Positions 11,074-17,411 are shown, numbered from the stretch's first letter. The stretch is DNA of 64,000 nucleotides from Methylobacterium durans (GCF_003173715.1 NZ_CP029550.1:6650001-6714000); one strand, 5' to 3'. Translations and numbers: made by a program. The notes: a model not told the origin generated them from the letters alone.

Positions 11074-11268
11074 ATGGCAACTGGAAATTCGACCTCGAAG
11101 CGAGGTTTCGCGTCGATGGATCTCGAGCGGCAGCGCGAGATCGCGAGCAAGGGCGGGCGCAGCGTCCCGGCCGAGAAGCGCTCGTTCTCGCAGGACCGCG
11201 AACTCGCATCGTCCGCCGGCCGCAAGGGCGGTCAGTCGACCGGGACGGGCCGCGGCGGCGCCGAATAA
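11074..11268 (+). CDS. KGG-repeat stress protein
   Basis: A 64-residue, very hydrophilic protein with two KGG motifs in the ASKGGRSVP and AGRKGGQSTG contexts, the pattern of the YciG/GsiB-like KGG domain family. These small disordered proteins are typically induced by general stress or desiccation. GGAGGCGCTG just upstream of the ATG provides a ribosome binding site. The upstream region has GGAAC at 11013-11017 followed after 17 bp by GGTT (11035-11038), one base from the EcfG consensus, so control by the general stress response is possible but weaker than for neighbours. It ends before a strong bidirectional hairpin at 11342-11390. Confidence 0.85.
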   Translation: MATGNSTSKRGFASMDLERQREIASKGGRSVPAEKRSFSQDRELASSAGRKGGQSTGTGRGGAE

Positions 11269-11341
11269 CGATCTCGCGGAGGGTGGCGCCGGCCCGGAGG
11301 GGGCGGCTTCACCCTCGGCCCACGGATGGCACGAACAGATG

Positions 11342-11390
11342 GCACGAACGAGAAACCCCTCGCCGACAGCGAGGGGTTTCTCGTTCGTGC
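11342..11390. terminator. Perfect 22-bp inverted repeat, bidirectional terminator
   Basis: Arms 11342-11363 and 11369-11390 are exactly complementary (GCACGAACGAGAAACCCCTCGC and its reverse complement) with a 5-nt CGACA loop. The central part CCCCTCGC/GCGAGGGG followed by TTT works as an intrinsic terminator on either strand. It sits between two convergent genes, the KGG protein (+) and the protein at 11431-11826 (-). A 12-13 bp direct repeat (GATGGCACGAAC) at 11325 and 11338 runs into the left arm, which is unusual for a plain terminator. Confidence 0.8.
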
Positions 11391-11430
11391 GGATGCTGAC
11401 GCCGGGGTGGATGTCGAGGCGGGGCGCGGC

Positions 11431-11826
11431 TCAGGCGATGCAGCGGCCGGGAACCATGCGGCGCGCCTCGGGCCCGACCAGGGAGCTCAGCGCGCCCTCG
11501 CAGCCTTCGCGCATGCGGCGGGGCCGCACGGGGGCCGGCTCGCCCGCGTCGGTGGACGGAGGCTGCGACAGGGCCGGGGTCGCGTTGGCGGGCCGGGGCG
11601 CGGTCGCGACGCGGATCGGGCTCAGCGCCGTCGAGACGGGCCGCATGCCCGGGAGGGGCGCCTGGGTGGGGACGGCGACCGTGGCCGGTGCCGGAACGGC
11701 GATGGGCTGCGCCTGTGCGGCGATCGATGTCCAGCTATCCGCCGTCTGGCGGACCATCGGATGGACGAGAAGCGTCAGCACGACGGCCGGACCCGCTACG
11801 CCGAGGATGATGCCAGACCGAAGCAT
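11431..11826 (-). CDS. Small membrane-anchored protein, unknown, EcfG promoter
   Basis: A 131-residue protein. The start is the ATG ending at 11826 (MLRSGIILGVAGPAVVL) because GGAG stands 8 bp upstream and because an EcfG promoter at 11867-11892 would place transcription start near 11860, inside any longer TTG-started version. An N-terminal hydrophobic helix of about 20 residues is followed by a Pro/Ala-rich linker of about 75 residues and a distinct basic C-terminus (RPRRMREGCEGALSSLVGPEARRMVPGRCIA) with two Cys. No known family is recognised. Context in the PhyR/NepR island and the promoter suggest a general stress gene with periplasmic or membrane location. Confidence 0.65.
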   Translation of the reverse strand: MLRSGIILGVAGPAVVLTLLVHPMVRQTADSWTSIAAQAQPIAVPAPATVAVPTQAPLPGMRPVSTALSPIRVATAPRPANATPALSQPPSTDAGEPAPVRPRRMREGCEGALSSLVGPEARRMVPGRCIA

Positions 11827-11866
11827 CGTCACGATCTCCGATGGGAGCTTGACAGGATGTCGGGAC

Positions 11867-11892
11867 AACGCGAGTGGCGGGTTACTGGTTCC
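11867..11892 (-). promoter_or_regulatory. EcfG-type (general stress) promoter
   Basis: On the minus strand GGAAC (11892-11888) is followed after 17 bp by CGTT (11870-11867), the consensus of alphaproteobacterial EcfG sigma promoters. It reads toward the gene at 11431-11826, with a predicted 5' leader of about 35 nt. Confidence 0.7.
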
Positions 11893-12024
11893 TTAACTGC
11901 CCAGGTCTAGCTCTGAGTGAGTATTCACCTCTGCCGACGTGGGGCATCGGGGCTGGTCCCCGCTCCTATCCACAGCGAGGCTGTGGCGAGAAAGACGCAG
12001 GATCGGGAAAAAGCGCGCCTTGGC

Positions 12025-12049
12025 GGAACCGCGCAGGCCCCGGCCCGTT
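12025..12049 (+). promoter_or_regulatory. EcfG-type promoter of an intergenic RNA
   Basis: GGAAC (12025-12029), 16 bp, CGTT (12046-12049), an exact match to the EcfG consensus. It reads rightward into a region with no coding gene that ends at a strong plus-strand terminator (12112-12142), so it probably drives a small RNA. Confidence 0.75.
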
Positions 12050-12055
12050 AGCATG

Positions 12056-12142
12056 ACACCCGGCCACCTGGTCCTCCCCGCATTCCCCTTGTGCATTGGC
12101 CGGAACCTTCGAACGGGTCGGATCCCCTCCGGCCCGTTTTTT
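12056..12142 (+). ncRNA. Putative general-stress small RNA (C-rich loop)
   Basis: Predicted transcript of about 87 nt from an EcfG promoter to an intrinsic terminator in the gap between phyR and the protein at 11431; no ORF fits. It should fold as two hairpins. The first has a 7-bp stem, CCGGCCA (12060-12066) with TGGCCGG (12097-12103), enclosing a 30-nt pyrimidine-rich loop with CCTCCCC (12073-12079) and a second CCCC run (12085-12088). The second is the terminator stem. An exposed CCUCC loop can pair with Shine-Dalgarno sequences. The layout resembles the sigma-T-dependent sRNA GsrN of Caulobacter, which has a C-rich 5' hairpin loop. The start is predicted from promoter spacing, and the function is inference. 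Confidence 0.65.
12112..12142 (+). terminator. Intrinsic terminator of the small RNA
   Basis: Stem AACGGGTCGG (12112-12121) with CCGGCCCGTT (12129-12138), one G-U wobble, 7-nt loop, then a run of T to 12142. It is a classical rho-independent terminator on the plus strand, although no protein gene precedes it on that strand. Confidence 0.85.
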
Positions 12143-12224
12143 CTTGGCCGCTTTCCCCGAAGTCGCTCCGGTGCATCACAAGTGGACCGCGGCCCAGCGT
12201 CCGCCGAGAAGATCGCGCAAAACG

Positions 12225-12248
12225 AAAAACCCCGGCTTTCGGCCGGGG
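12225..12248 (-). terminator. Intrinsic terminator of phyR
   Basis: On the minus strand CCCCGGC, 5-nt loop CGAAA, GCCGGGG, then five T (plus-strand A run 12225-12229). It lies 37 bp after the phyR stop. Confidence 0.9.
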
Positions 12249-12284
12249 CTCGTCGGTCTCGTCGTGCTGCCGGCGGGCGCGGCG

Positions 12285-13085
12285 TCAGGCGGTGCGGGCT
12301 TCCCGGCGGCGGGCGCTCTGCTGGAAGAACAGCGCCTGGCTGATCACCGCCGACACGTTGGCCGGCTGGAAGGGCTTGGCGATGAGGAAGGCCGGCTCCG
12401 GCCGCTCGCCGGTGAGGAAGCGTTCCGGGTAGGCGGTGATGAAGATCACCGGCACCTCGAAGGTCTTGAGGAGGTCGTTGACCGCGTCGAGGCCCGAGGA
12501 GCCGTCCGCGAGCTGGATGTCGGCGAGGATCAGCCCCGGCCGCTTGTCGCCGGCGAGCTTGATCGCCTCCGTGCGGGTGCGGGCGACGCCGATCACGTTG
12601 TGGCCGAGACCCTCGACCAGGGCCTCGAGATCCATGGCGATCAGGGGCTCGTCCTCGATGATCAGGATCTCGGTGGCCATGTCAGCGGCGAGTTCGCGGC
12701 CCGCCTCGTCCACGAGGTCGCGCACCTCCGAGACGTCGACGTCGAGGATGATGGCGGCATCCTCCTCGGAGAAGCCTTCGAGGCAGGAGAGCAGGAAGGC
12801 TTGGCGGGGCAGAGGTGTGATCTGTCCGAGACGGACTTCGGCGGGCAGGTCGTGCTGCACCTGCTCGCTCTGGCCGTTCACAGAGAGCGAGTTCCAGATC
12901 CGGGTGAACACGCGGAACAGGTCGGCCTTGACGTTGGCGCTCCGGCCGAGCGTCTCGGGCTCGTTCACCAGCGTCTCGAGCGTGGCCGCCACGTAGGCGT
13001 CGCCGGCGACTTGGCTGCCCGTCAGCGCGCGCGCATAGCGGCGCAGATAGGGCAGGTGCTGCACGACGAGTTGAGATGTCGACAT
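12285..13085 (-). CDS. phyR: PhyR, general stress response regulator
   Basis: A 266-residue protein with the inverted PhyR architecture: a sigma-factor-like domain first (about residues 1-130, LVVQHLPYLRRYARALTGSQ, then PLPRQAFLLSCLEGFSEEDAAIILDV resembling sigma region 4), then a receiver domain (138-258). The phosphoacceptor is Asp189 in LILADIQLADG, and TAYPERF and the switch Lys in IAKPFQP are present. In the family, phosphorylated PhyR binds the anti-sigma factor NepR and so frees the EcfG sigma factor. The start at MSTSQLVV is chosen by family length (267 in M. extorquens). Divergent nepR lies 180 bp away; both have EcfG promoters, so the switch is autoregulated. No PhyK kinase or ecfG gene is in the window. 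Confidence 0.97.
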   Translation of the reverse strand: MSTSQLVVQHLPYLRRYARALTGSQVAGDAYVAATLETLVNEPETLGRSANVKADLFRVFTRIWNSLSVNGQSEQVQHDLPAEVRLGQITPLPRQAFLLSCLEGFSEEDAAIILDVDVSEVRDLVDEAGRELAADMATEILIIEDEPLIAMDLEALVEGLGHNVIGVARTRTEAIKLAGDKRPGLILADIQLADGSSGLDAVNDLLKTFEVPVIFITAYPERFLTGERPEPAFLIAKPFQPANVSAVISQALFFQQSARRREARTA

Positions 13086-13128
13086 TAGATCCCCTGGGCC
13101 TTGCCGTTCTTCTGGTAGCCTCCGCCCC

Positions 13129-13153
13129 AACGCGGATGGTCCGACTCCGTTCC
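13129..13153 (-). promoter_or_regulatory. EcfG-type promoter of phyR
   Basis: Minus-strand GGAAC (13153-13149), 16-bp spacer, CGTT (13132-13129), directed at phyR with a predicted leader of about 37 nt. It is exactly the consensus. Confidence 0.8.
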
Positions 13154-13161
13154 GGCAACGC

Positions 13162-13186
13162 GGAACCGATTGTATGCCACGGCGTT
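13162..13186 (+). promoter_or_regulatory. EcfG-type promoter of nepR
   Basis: GGAAC (13162-13166), 16-bp spacer, CGTT (13183-13186), directed at nepR. The two divergent -35 elements (13149-13153 and 13162-13166) are only 8 bp apart, so the two promoters stand back to back. Confidence 0.8.
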
Positions 13187-13265
13187 GCAGCTGCAGCCAT
13201 GACGTATGTCAAGCCGCAAAACAATCGCGGCGGCGCCCCCATGCGGCGCCAAGGGGACCTTGTGG

Positions 13266-13523
13266 ATGATCGATGATGGTGGTGCCGAGGACGGTCCGGG
13301 ACGGGGCCGAATGGACGATGCGCGCCGCGTGGGCGCGCCGTCCTCCGGAGCCCGATGCGCGGCCGATCCGCGCCAGGACCGCGCGGGTCTGAACGAGCAG
13401 ACGCAGCGGCGGATCGGAAATCACCTGCGCAGCATGTACGACGCGGTTCTCCAGCAGCCGGTCCCTGACCGTTTCCGCGACCTGATCGCGCGGCTCGACG
13501 CCTCCGAGCCGGATCAGGCCTGA
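13266..13523 (+). CDS. nepR: NepR, anti-sigma factor of the general stress response
   Basis: An 85-residue protein (from MIDDGGAEDG) whose C-terminal half holds the NepR core: LNEQTQRRIGNHLRSMYDAVLQQPVPDRFRDLI, two helices that bind either EcfG sigma or the sigma-like domain of PhyR. The N-terminal part is Gly/Arg/Asp-rich and disordered, as in the family. AAGGGGAC upstream of 13266 supports this start; ATG 13206 and ATG 13311 are alternatives. It is divergent from phyR and preceded by a perfect EcfG promoter. The sigma factor gene often found next to nepR is not here; downstream is a convergent DUF1328 gene beyond a terminator. Confidence 0.9.
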   Translation: MIDDGGAEDGPGRGRMDDARRVGAPSSGARCAADPRQDRAGLNEQTQRRIGNHLRSMYDAVLQQPVPDRFRDLIARLDASEPDQA

Positions 13524-13586
13524 GCGGGTTCGCGTAGCGGTGCACGGGGCGGCCCGTCGAGCGTCGAGCCGATCTGATATGAACGA

Positions 13587-13618
13587 AGGCCGCCCCTGTC
13601 CGATCGGCGGGGCGGCCT
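13587..13618. terminator. Hairpin terminator between nepR and DUF1328
   Basis: AGGCCGCCCC (13587-13596) pairs perfectly with GGGGCGGCCT (13609-13618) over a 12-nt loop. No long T run follows on either side, so termination may be only partial. It lies between convergent genes. Confidence 0.65.
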
Positions 13619-13649
13619 GTTCAGGCAACGGCCGGGCGGCCGTGCCGCC

Positions 13650-13826
13650 TCAGAGTGTGGGTGAACGGCCCCGCATCAGGCCGATCACGGCCGAGATCGC
13701 GAACAGGACGATCGCCACGAAGAAGACGAGCTTGGCGGCTTCCATCGCGGTGCCGGCGATGCCGCCGAAGCCGAGGAGCGCGGCCACGAGGGCCACGACA
13801 AGAAACGTAACGGCCCATCCGAGCAT
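13650..13826 (-). CDS. DUF1328 small membrane protein
   Basis: A 58-residue protein, [22 protein letters not shown]..., of the DUF1328 (YtjA-like) family: two hydrophobic helices, the first ending GFGGIAGTA and the second [17 protein letters not shown], then RGRSPTL. Family members are tiny inner-membrane proteins that are frequently part of general stress regulons; their mechanism is unknown. The start is the ATG ending at 13826, because the family begins ML-x-W-A and an EcfG promoter at 13883-13907 predicts a leader of about 50 nt, which excludes the longer ORF version. Confidence 0.9.
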   Translation of the reverse strand: MLGWAVTFLVVALVAALLGFGGIAGTAMEAAKLVFFVAIVLFAISAVIGLMRGRSPTL

Positions 13827-13882
13827 TTGCGTGTTCCTTCTCGATCGTGGTGCGGGCTGAGCCGTCACCTTCTGAAGGCAAT

Positions 13883-13907
13883 AACGTCAAGGTTTCGGAA
13901 CAGTTCC
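13883..13907 (-). promoter_or_regulatory. EcfG-type promoter of the DUF1328 gene
   Basis: Minus-strand GGAAC (13907-13903), 16-bp spacer, CGTT (13886-13883), an exact consensus match directed at the DUF1328 gene. Confidence 0.75.
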
Positions 13908-14053
13908 TCGGGGGCCGATCAGGTGACGGGAGGGCCGAGGTCTTCGCTGCGCGCGGATCCGATCTCCCTGCGGCGCATCGCCCGCCTCCCTCGCACGGCG
14001 CCGTTCGAGCCCCCATCTTCCGCATCGAACCGCACCGCGCGGTGGGCCGGCCC

Positions 14054-14079
14054 GGAACAGGGTCGGGCGGCACCGCGTT
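14054..14079 (+). promoter_or_regulatory. EcfG-type promoter before a small ORF
   Basis: GGAAC (14054-14058), 17-bp spacer, CGTT (14076-14079), reading toward the 51-codon ORF at 14154. The 70 bp between promoter and ORF carry several imperfect copies of CCGTGAGCC. Confidence 0.6.
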
Positions 14080-14153
14080 CGTAGACGGTTCCCGGCTCAC
14101 GTGAGCCGTGACCGTGAGCCGTCACCGTGTGAGCCCTGAACGTGAGCTCTGAG

Positions 14154-14309
14154 ATGAGAGATTTCGCCACCGCCGTCGCCAAGCGTTTCGCCGAGGCCGC
14201 CTCGACCGCCCTCAAGGGCGCCGCGCGCCTCCTCGAGGGCGCGATGCCGTCGCCGCAGCCGGTGCCGGTGCCCGTCCGGGTGCGGGGCCGCAGGGACGCG
14301 CGCCGCTGA
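14154..14309 (+). CDS. Small basic amphipathic protein, 51 aa, unknown
   Basis: Encodes MRDFATAVAKRFAEAASTAL, continuing through KGAARLLEGAM, then PVPVPVRVRGRRDARR. The first 30 residues would form an amphipathic helix with alternating Ala and charged residues; the tail is Pro/Val/Arg-rich and strongly basic. It is bracketed by an EcfG-type promoter (14054-14079) and a textbook terminator (14351-14373), which supports a real transcription unit. GAGCTCTGAG precedes the ATG as a plausible ribosome binding site. No family recognised; a role in the general stress response is inferred from promoter and place only. Confidence 0.55.
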   Translation: MRDFATAVAKRFAEAASTALKGAARLLEGAMPSPQPVPVPVRVRGRRDARR

Positions 14310-14350
14310 TCTGACAGCCGCCCCGGGGGCGCACGGACTAAGCCCTGTCG

Positions 14351-14373
14351 AAGCCGCCTGCGGGCGGCTTTTT
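14351..14373 (+). terminator. Intrinsic terminator
   Basis: AAGCCGCC (14351-14358), loop TGCG, GGCGGCTT (14363-14370) followed by further T to 14373. It is a clean rho-independent terminator for the small ORF at 14154-14309. Confidence 0.9.
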
Positions 14374-14567
14374 CGTGCCCTGAGCGGTCTTCGGCGGCAC
14401 GGATGTCCAGTCTTGGCACAGGTTCTGCGAAATCCCGGCCTCCGCCTCATCTGTTGTTCCCCCTGCCATCCGTGATCGTCCGCAATTGTACGGGCGGTGA
14501 GGGCTGCTTAAACAGCGCTCTGGCCGGACTCGGCTCGACGATTCGGCCGCGGCCGGGGGGCGTTCTC

Positions 14568-15560
14568 ATGTCTATCAGCGCGCGGCTGGGCCGGTTCGCC
14601 GCGGCCGGGGGTACGCCCCGGCAGATGATCGGCACGGCGCTGGCCGGACTGATCCTCGGCATCGGCGCCGTGATCATCAGCGCGAGCCTGGTGCGGGCCT
14701 CCGAGCGCAACGGCCTCCTCGGCTTCTTCGAGGACCTGTTCCGCCCGGCGCCGACACGGCTGGCCGCGGATATGCCGCAGCCCCGGCGCTACGCGAACCT
14801 GCCCGATGGGCGCGGGGTCCCGAGCCGCCGCCTCGCGCCGCCGGCCCACCACCGCCTCGCGGACCTCCGGATCCGAGCGGCACACCCCCGGCGCGCATCG
14901 CTCCGCCGCGACCGGGCGGCGGCTCTTACGCTCGCCGGCACGCGCACGGTCTGTGTGCGCGCCTGCGACGGCTTCCTCTTCCCGCTCGGCCATCTCGGCG
15001 CGCGCCGCGACCTGCCCGTTCACGAGGCCGCCTGCGCCGCCGCCTGCCCCGGCGCCGCCACCAGCCTCTACACGCTCGCTCCGCGCGAGAGCGACCTCGA
15101 CCGGGCCGTGAGCCTCAAGGGGCAGCCCTATCTCGGGGCGGCCTTTGCGAACGTCTACCGCCGGCGGCGCGTGGCGGATTGCGCCTGCCAGCCCCCGGGG
15201 GGCGCGGCGCCCCTGCCGATCGCGCAGGACCCGACCCTGCGTCGCGGCGACGTCGTCGCCCTGCGCACCACCGCGGCGGTGGTGAGCCAGAGCCGCTCCG
15301 GCGTCCTCGAACTCGTCGATTTCCGCAAGGCCCGGACGCTGTCCGCCGCCCGCACCCGCACGATCGAGGACAAGGTCGGCATCCTGCGCCGGGAGGCGGA
15401 GATCCGCGCCTTCCGCAGGGCGATGCGGGCCGCGGACCGCGCCGGCATCGTCCGCGTCGCCGCGGCCGGCGAAGGCTTTCAGGGCGTCCCCCGGGCAGCG
15501 GAGGCGCGGGGCGGCCTCAGCCCGGTCCGCGTGGTCGAGGCCTCGCCCTACGCCCGCTGA
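14568..15560 (+). CDS. DUF2865 domain protein
   Basis: A 330-residue protein. Near the N-terminus TPRQMIGTALAGLILGIGAVIIS is a membrane/signal helix. The DUF2865 region holds TRTVCVRACDGFLFPLGHLGARRDLPVHEAACAAACPGAATSLYTL, with the paired Cys (CVRAC, CAAAC) and the DGxxFP motif of the family, then YRRRRVADCAC. These are Hyphomicrobiales envelope proteins of unknown function. The start MSISARLG is the ATG at 14568; the ORF runs 55 codons further upstream without signal-like features. The C-terminal half is Arg/Ala-rich. Transcribed away from the stress island, 195 bp past its last terminator. Confidence 0.85.
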   Translation: MSISARLGRFAAAGGTPRQMIGTALAGLILGIGAVIISASLVRASERNGLLGFFEDLFRPAPTRLAADMPQPRRYANLPDGRGVPSRRLAPPAHHRLADLRIRAAHPRRASLRRDRAAALTLAGTRTVCVRACDGFLFPLGHLGARRDLPVHEAACAAACPGAATSLYTLAPRESDLDRAVSLKGQPYLGAAFANVYRRRRVADCACQPPGGAAPLPIAQDPTLRRGDVVALRTTAAVVSQSRSGVLELVDFRKARTLSAARTRTIEDKVGILRREAEIRAFRRAMRAADRAGIVRVAAAGEGFQGVPRAAEARGGLSPVRVVEASPYAR

Positions 15561-15667
15561 TCGGGGCCGCGTTGTCGGCAGCCGCCCGATGTCGTAGTCC
15601 GGCCCGGACAGGCGGGCCCGGCGGAGCGGGCCCCAAGCCGAGACCCGATCAAGTCGAGACCCGATCC

Positions 15668-16624
15668 ATGAACGAGACGAATGGCGGGCCCGAGGCCGAG
15701 CCGGCCTTCGACGGGGCACCGCCCGCTCCCGGCACGATCGAGGCGCTGAGCCCGCTCGTGCGCCGACGCGTCGCCCCGAACGGCGGCCCCTTCACGGCGA
15801 GCGGTACCTGCACCTACGTGGTCGGCCGCGGCCGCGTCGCGGTGATCGATCCGGGCCCCGAGGATGCGGGCCATGTCGAGGCGCTGCTCGCCGGCCTGCC
15901 CGGCGAGAGCGTCGAGGCGATCGTGGTGACGCACACCCACCGCGACCACTCGCCGGGCGCGCGCCTGCTCGCCGCGCGGACGGGTGCGCCGATCGTCGGA
16001 TGCGGTCCGCACCGGGCGGCCCGCTCGCTCGCCGAGGGCGAGCTGCCGATGCTCGACGCCAGCGCCGACAAGCTCCACCGTCCGGACCGGGAACTCACCG
16101 AGGGCGAGACGGTCTCCGGCCCCGGCTGGACGCTGGTGGCCGTCGAGACGCCCGGCCACACCATGAACCACCTCGCCTTCGCCCTGCCGGAGGAGGCCGC
16201 CCTGTTCTCGGGCGACCACGTGATGGCGTGGTCGACGAGCGTCGTCGCGCCGCCGGACGGCTCGATGCGGGCCTACATGGACTCCCTCGACAAGCTGCGC
16301 GAGCGCCCGGAAACGATCTACTGGCCGGGGCACGGCGGGCCGGTGCGCGATCCCCGCCGCTTCGTGCGCGGGCTCGCCGCCCACCGCCGCCAGCGCGAGA
16401 CCGCGATCCGGGCGCAGGTGGCGGCGGGCGAGGCCGACATCCGCAGCATCGTCGAGGCGATCTACCAGGGCCTCAACCCGGCGCTGATGGGCGCGGCCGC
16501 CCTCTCGGTCTTCGCCCATCTGGAGGATCTGGTCGAGCGCGGCCTCGTCCTCACGGACGGGCCGGCCCGGCTCCAGGGGCGCTATCGGGCCGGCCTGGTC
16601 CCGGCCGGTCCGCGCGGCGCCTGA
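15668..16624 (+). CDS. MBL-fold metallo-hydrolase (LACTB2-like)
   Basis: A 318-residue metallo-beta-lactamase-fold hydrolase: the metal motif THTHRDHSPG at about residue 90, GHTMNHLAF, the Asp of LFSGDHVMAW, and GHGGPVRDP with the late His. After about residue 230 comes a winged-helix-like C-terminal region (AIYQGLNPALMGAAALSVFAHLEDLVERGLV), the arrangement of the LACTB2 / ribonuclease Z-like hydrolases, whose substrates may be RNA or thioesters. Substrate not determinable here. It starts at ATG 15668, 107 bp after the DUF2865 gene, and its stop lies 7 bp from the convergent DUF1499 gene. Confidence 0.9.
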   Translation: MNETNGGPEAEPAFDGAPPAPGTIEALSPLVRRRVAPNGGPFTASGTCTYVVGRGRVAVIDPGPEDAGHVEALLAGLPGESVEAIVVTHTHRDHSPGARLLAARTGAPIVGCGPHRAARSLAEGELPMLDASADKLHRPDRELTEGETVSGPGWTLVAVETPGHTMNHLAFALPEEAALFSGDHVMAWSTSVVAPPDGSMRAYMDSLDKLRERPETIYWPGHGGPVRDPRRFVRGLAAHRRQRETAIRAQVAAGEADIRSIVEAIYQGLNPALMGAAALSVFAHLEDLVERGLVLTDGPARLQGRYRAGLVPAGPRGA

Positions 16625-16631
16625 AAGACCC

Positions 16632-17411
16632 CTACTTCACCGCGATGGCGAGGTTGGCGACCTCGTCGAGATAGGCGCGGATCCGGTCGGCGTTGACGCC
16701 GAGATCGCGGCCGGGGAGCCGCGAGGCCGACCGCACGTCGATGCGCGCGCCGTCGGCGCGGGGATGCACCCGCACGGTGACGTCGTCCGGCAGGTTCAGG
16801 ACGAGGCCGCGGGCGATCGCCTCGATGCGCCCGTTGCCGATGCGCCCGCCGGGCCGGATCGCCTCGACGATCTGCCAGCGCCGGTTGATCGCCGCCTTCC
16901 GGGCGAGCTCGAACGCTTGGTCGACGTCGATGTCGAGGGTCAGCGGCGCGATCTGCGGGTAGGCGGATCTCTGGCGCTCCCGCGCGGCCGGTCCGGGATC
17001 GGCCGGGTAGCGCCCGTTGCGGGCGGCGAAGGCCGTGCGCGAGCGCGAGAAGGCGGGCGGGTTCTCGATGTCGGTCGTGACGTCGTTGATCGCCGGCAGC
17101 CGCAGGCCCCGGAGGCCGGCATAGGCCGGGTAGGCGAGGATCACGAGCGACAGGAACAGGCCGCCGAAGGCCGGCCCGAGGCCGCGCGCCCCCTCGCGCC
17201 AGACCCGCAGGAAGGCGAAGGCCGCGAGCGCCAGCGAGACCAGGGCGAGCGCCAGCCCGCTCCCGAGGGTGGCGAGCGCGGGCACCGTCTCCGCCCGCGG
17301 GTCGCGGACGACGAGGAGGGCGATCCCCGTGACGAGGAGCGCGAGCCACGCCACCTGCCGCGACAGGCCGCCGGCGCGGGTGACGGGTTCCTCGATGAGC
17401 AGGCGGCGCAT
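16632..17411 (-). CDS. DUF1499 domain membrane protein
   Basis: A 259-residue protein with three predicted membrane helices in the first 110 residues (VAWLALLVTGIALLVV, GLALALVSLALAAFAFLRVW, FGGLFLSLVILAYPAYAGL), then a soluble DUF1499 domain: LPAINDVTTDIENPPAF near residue 110 and later RIEAIARGLVLNLPDDVTVRV and SRLPGRDLGVNADRIRAYL, all family hallmarks. Function is unknown. It starts at MRRLLIEE. A 240-bp divergent intergenic region separates it from the MarR gene. Confidence 0.9.
   Translation of the reverse strand: MRRLLIEEPVTRAGGLSRQVAWLALLVTGIALLVVRDPRAETVPALATLGSGLALALVSLALAAFAFLRVWREGARGLGPAFGGLFLSLVILAYPAYAGLRGLRLPAINDVTTDIENPPAFSRSRTAFAARNGRYPADPGPAARERQRSAYPQIAPLTLDIDVDQAFELARKAAINRRWQIVEAIRPGGRIGNGRIEAIARGLVLNLPDDVTVRVHPRADGARIDVRSASRLPGRDLGVNADRIRAYLDEVANLAIAVK

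Noticed and set aside
11827..11868. TTG start for the protein at 11431, giving 145 residues
   Set aside because: The TTG overlaps the -10 element of the EcfG promoter, while ATG 11826 has a GGAG at good distance.
12099..12130. tRNA T-arm-like GAACC-TTCGAAC-GGGTC near the small RNA end
   Set aside because: One stem mismatch, no matching acceptor stem or anticodon arm at the right distance, and the region is better explained as linker plus terminator.
11930..12142. 6S RNA candidate in the gap upstream of the phyR terminator
   Set aside because: The region does not fold into one long bulged helix with closed ends; the promoter position supports a much shorter two-hairpin RNA.
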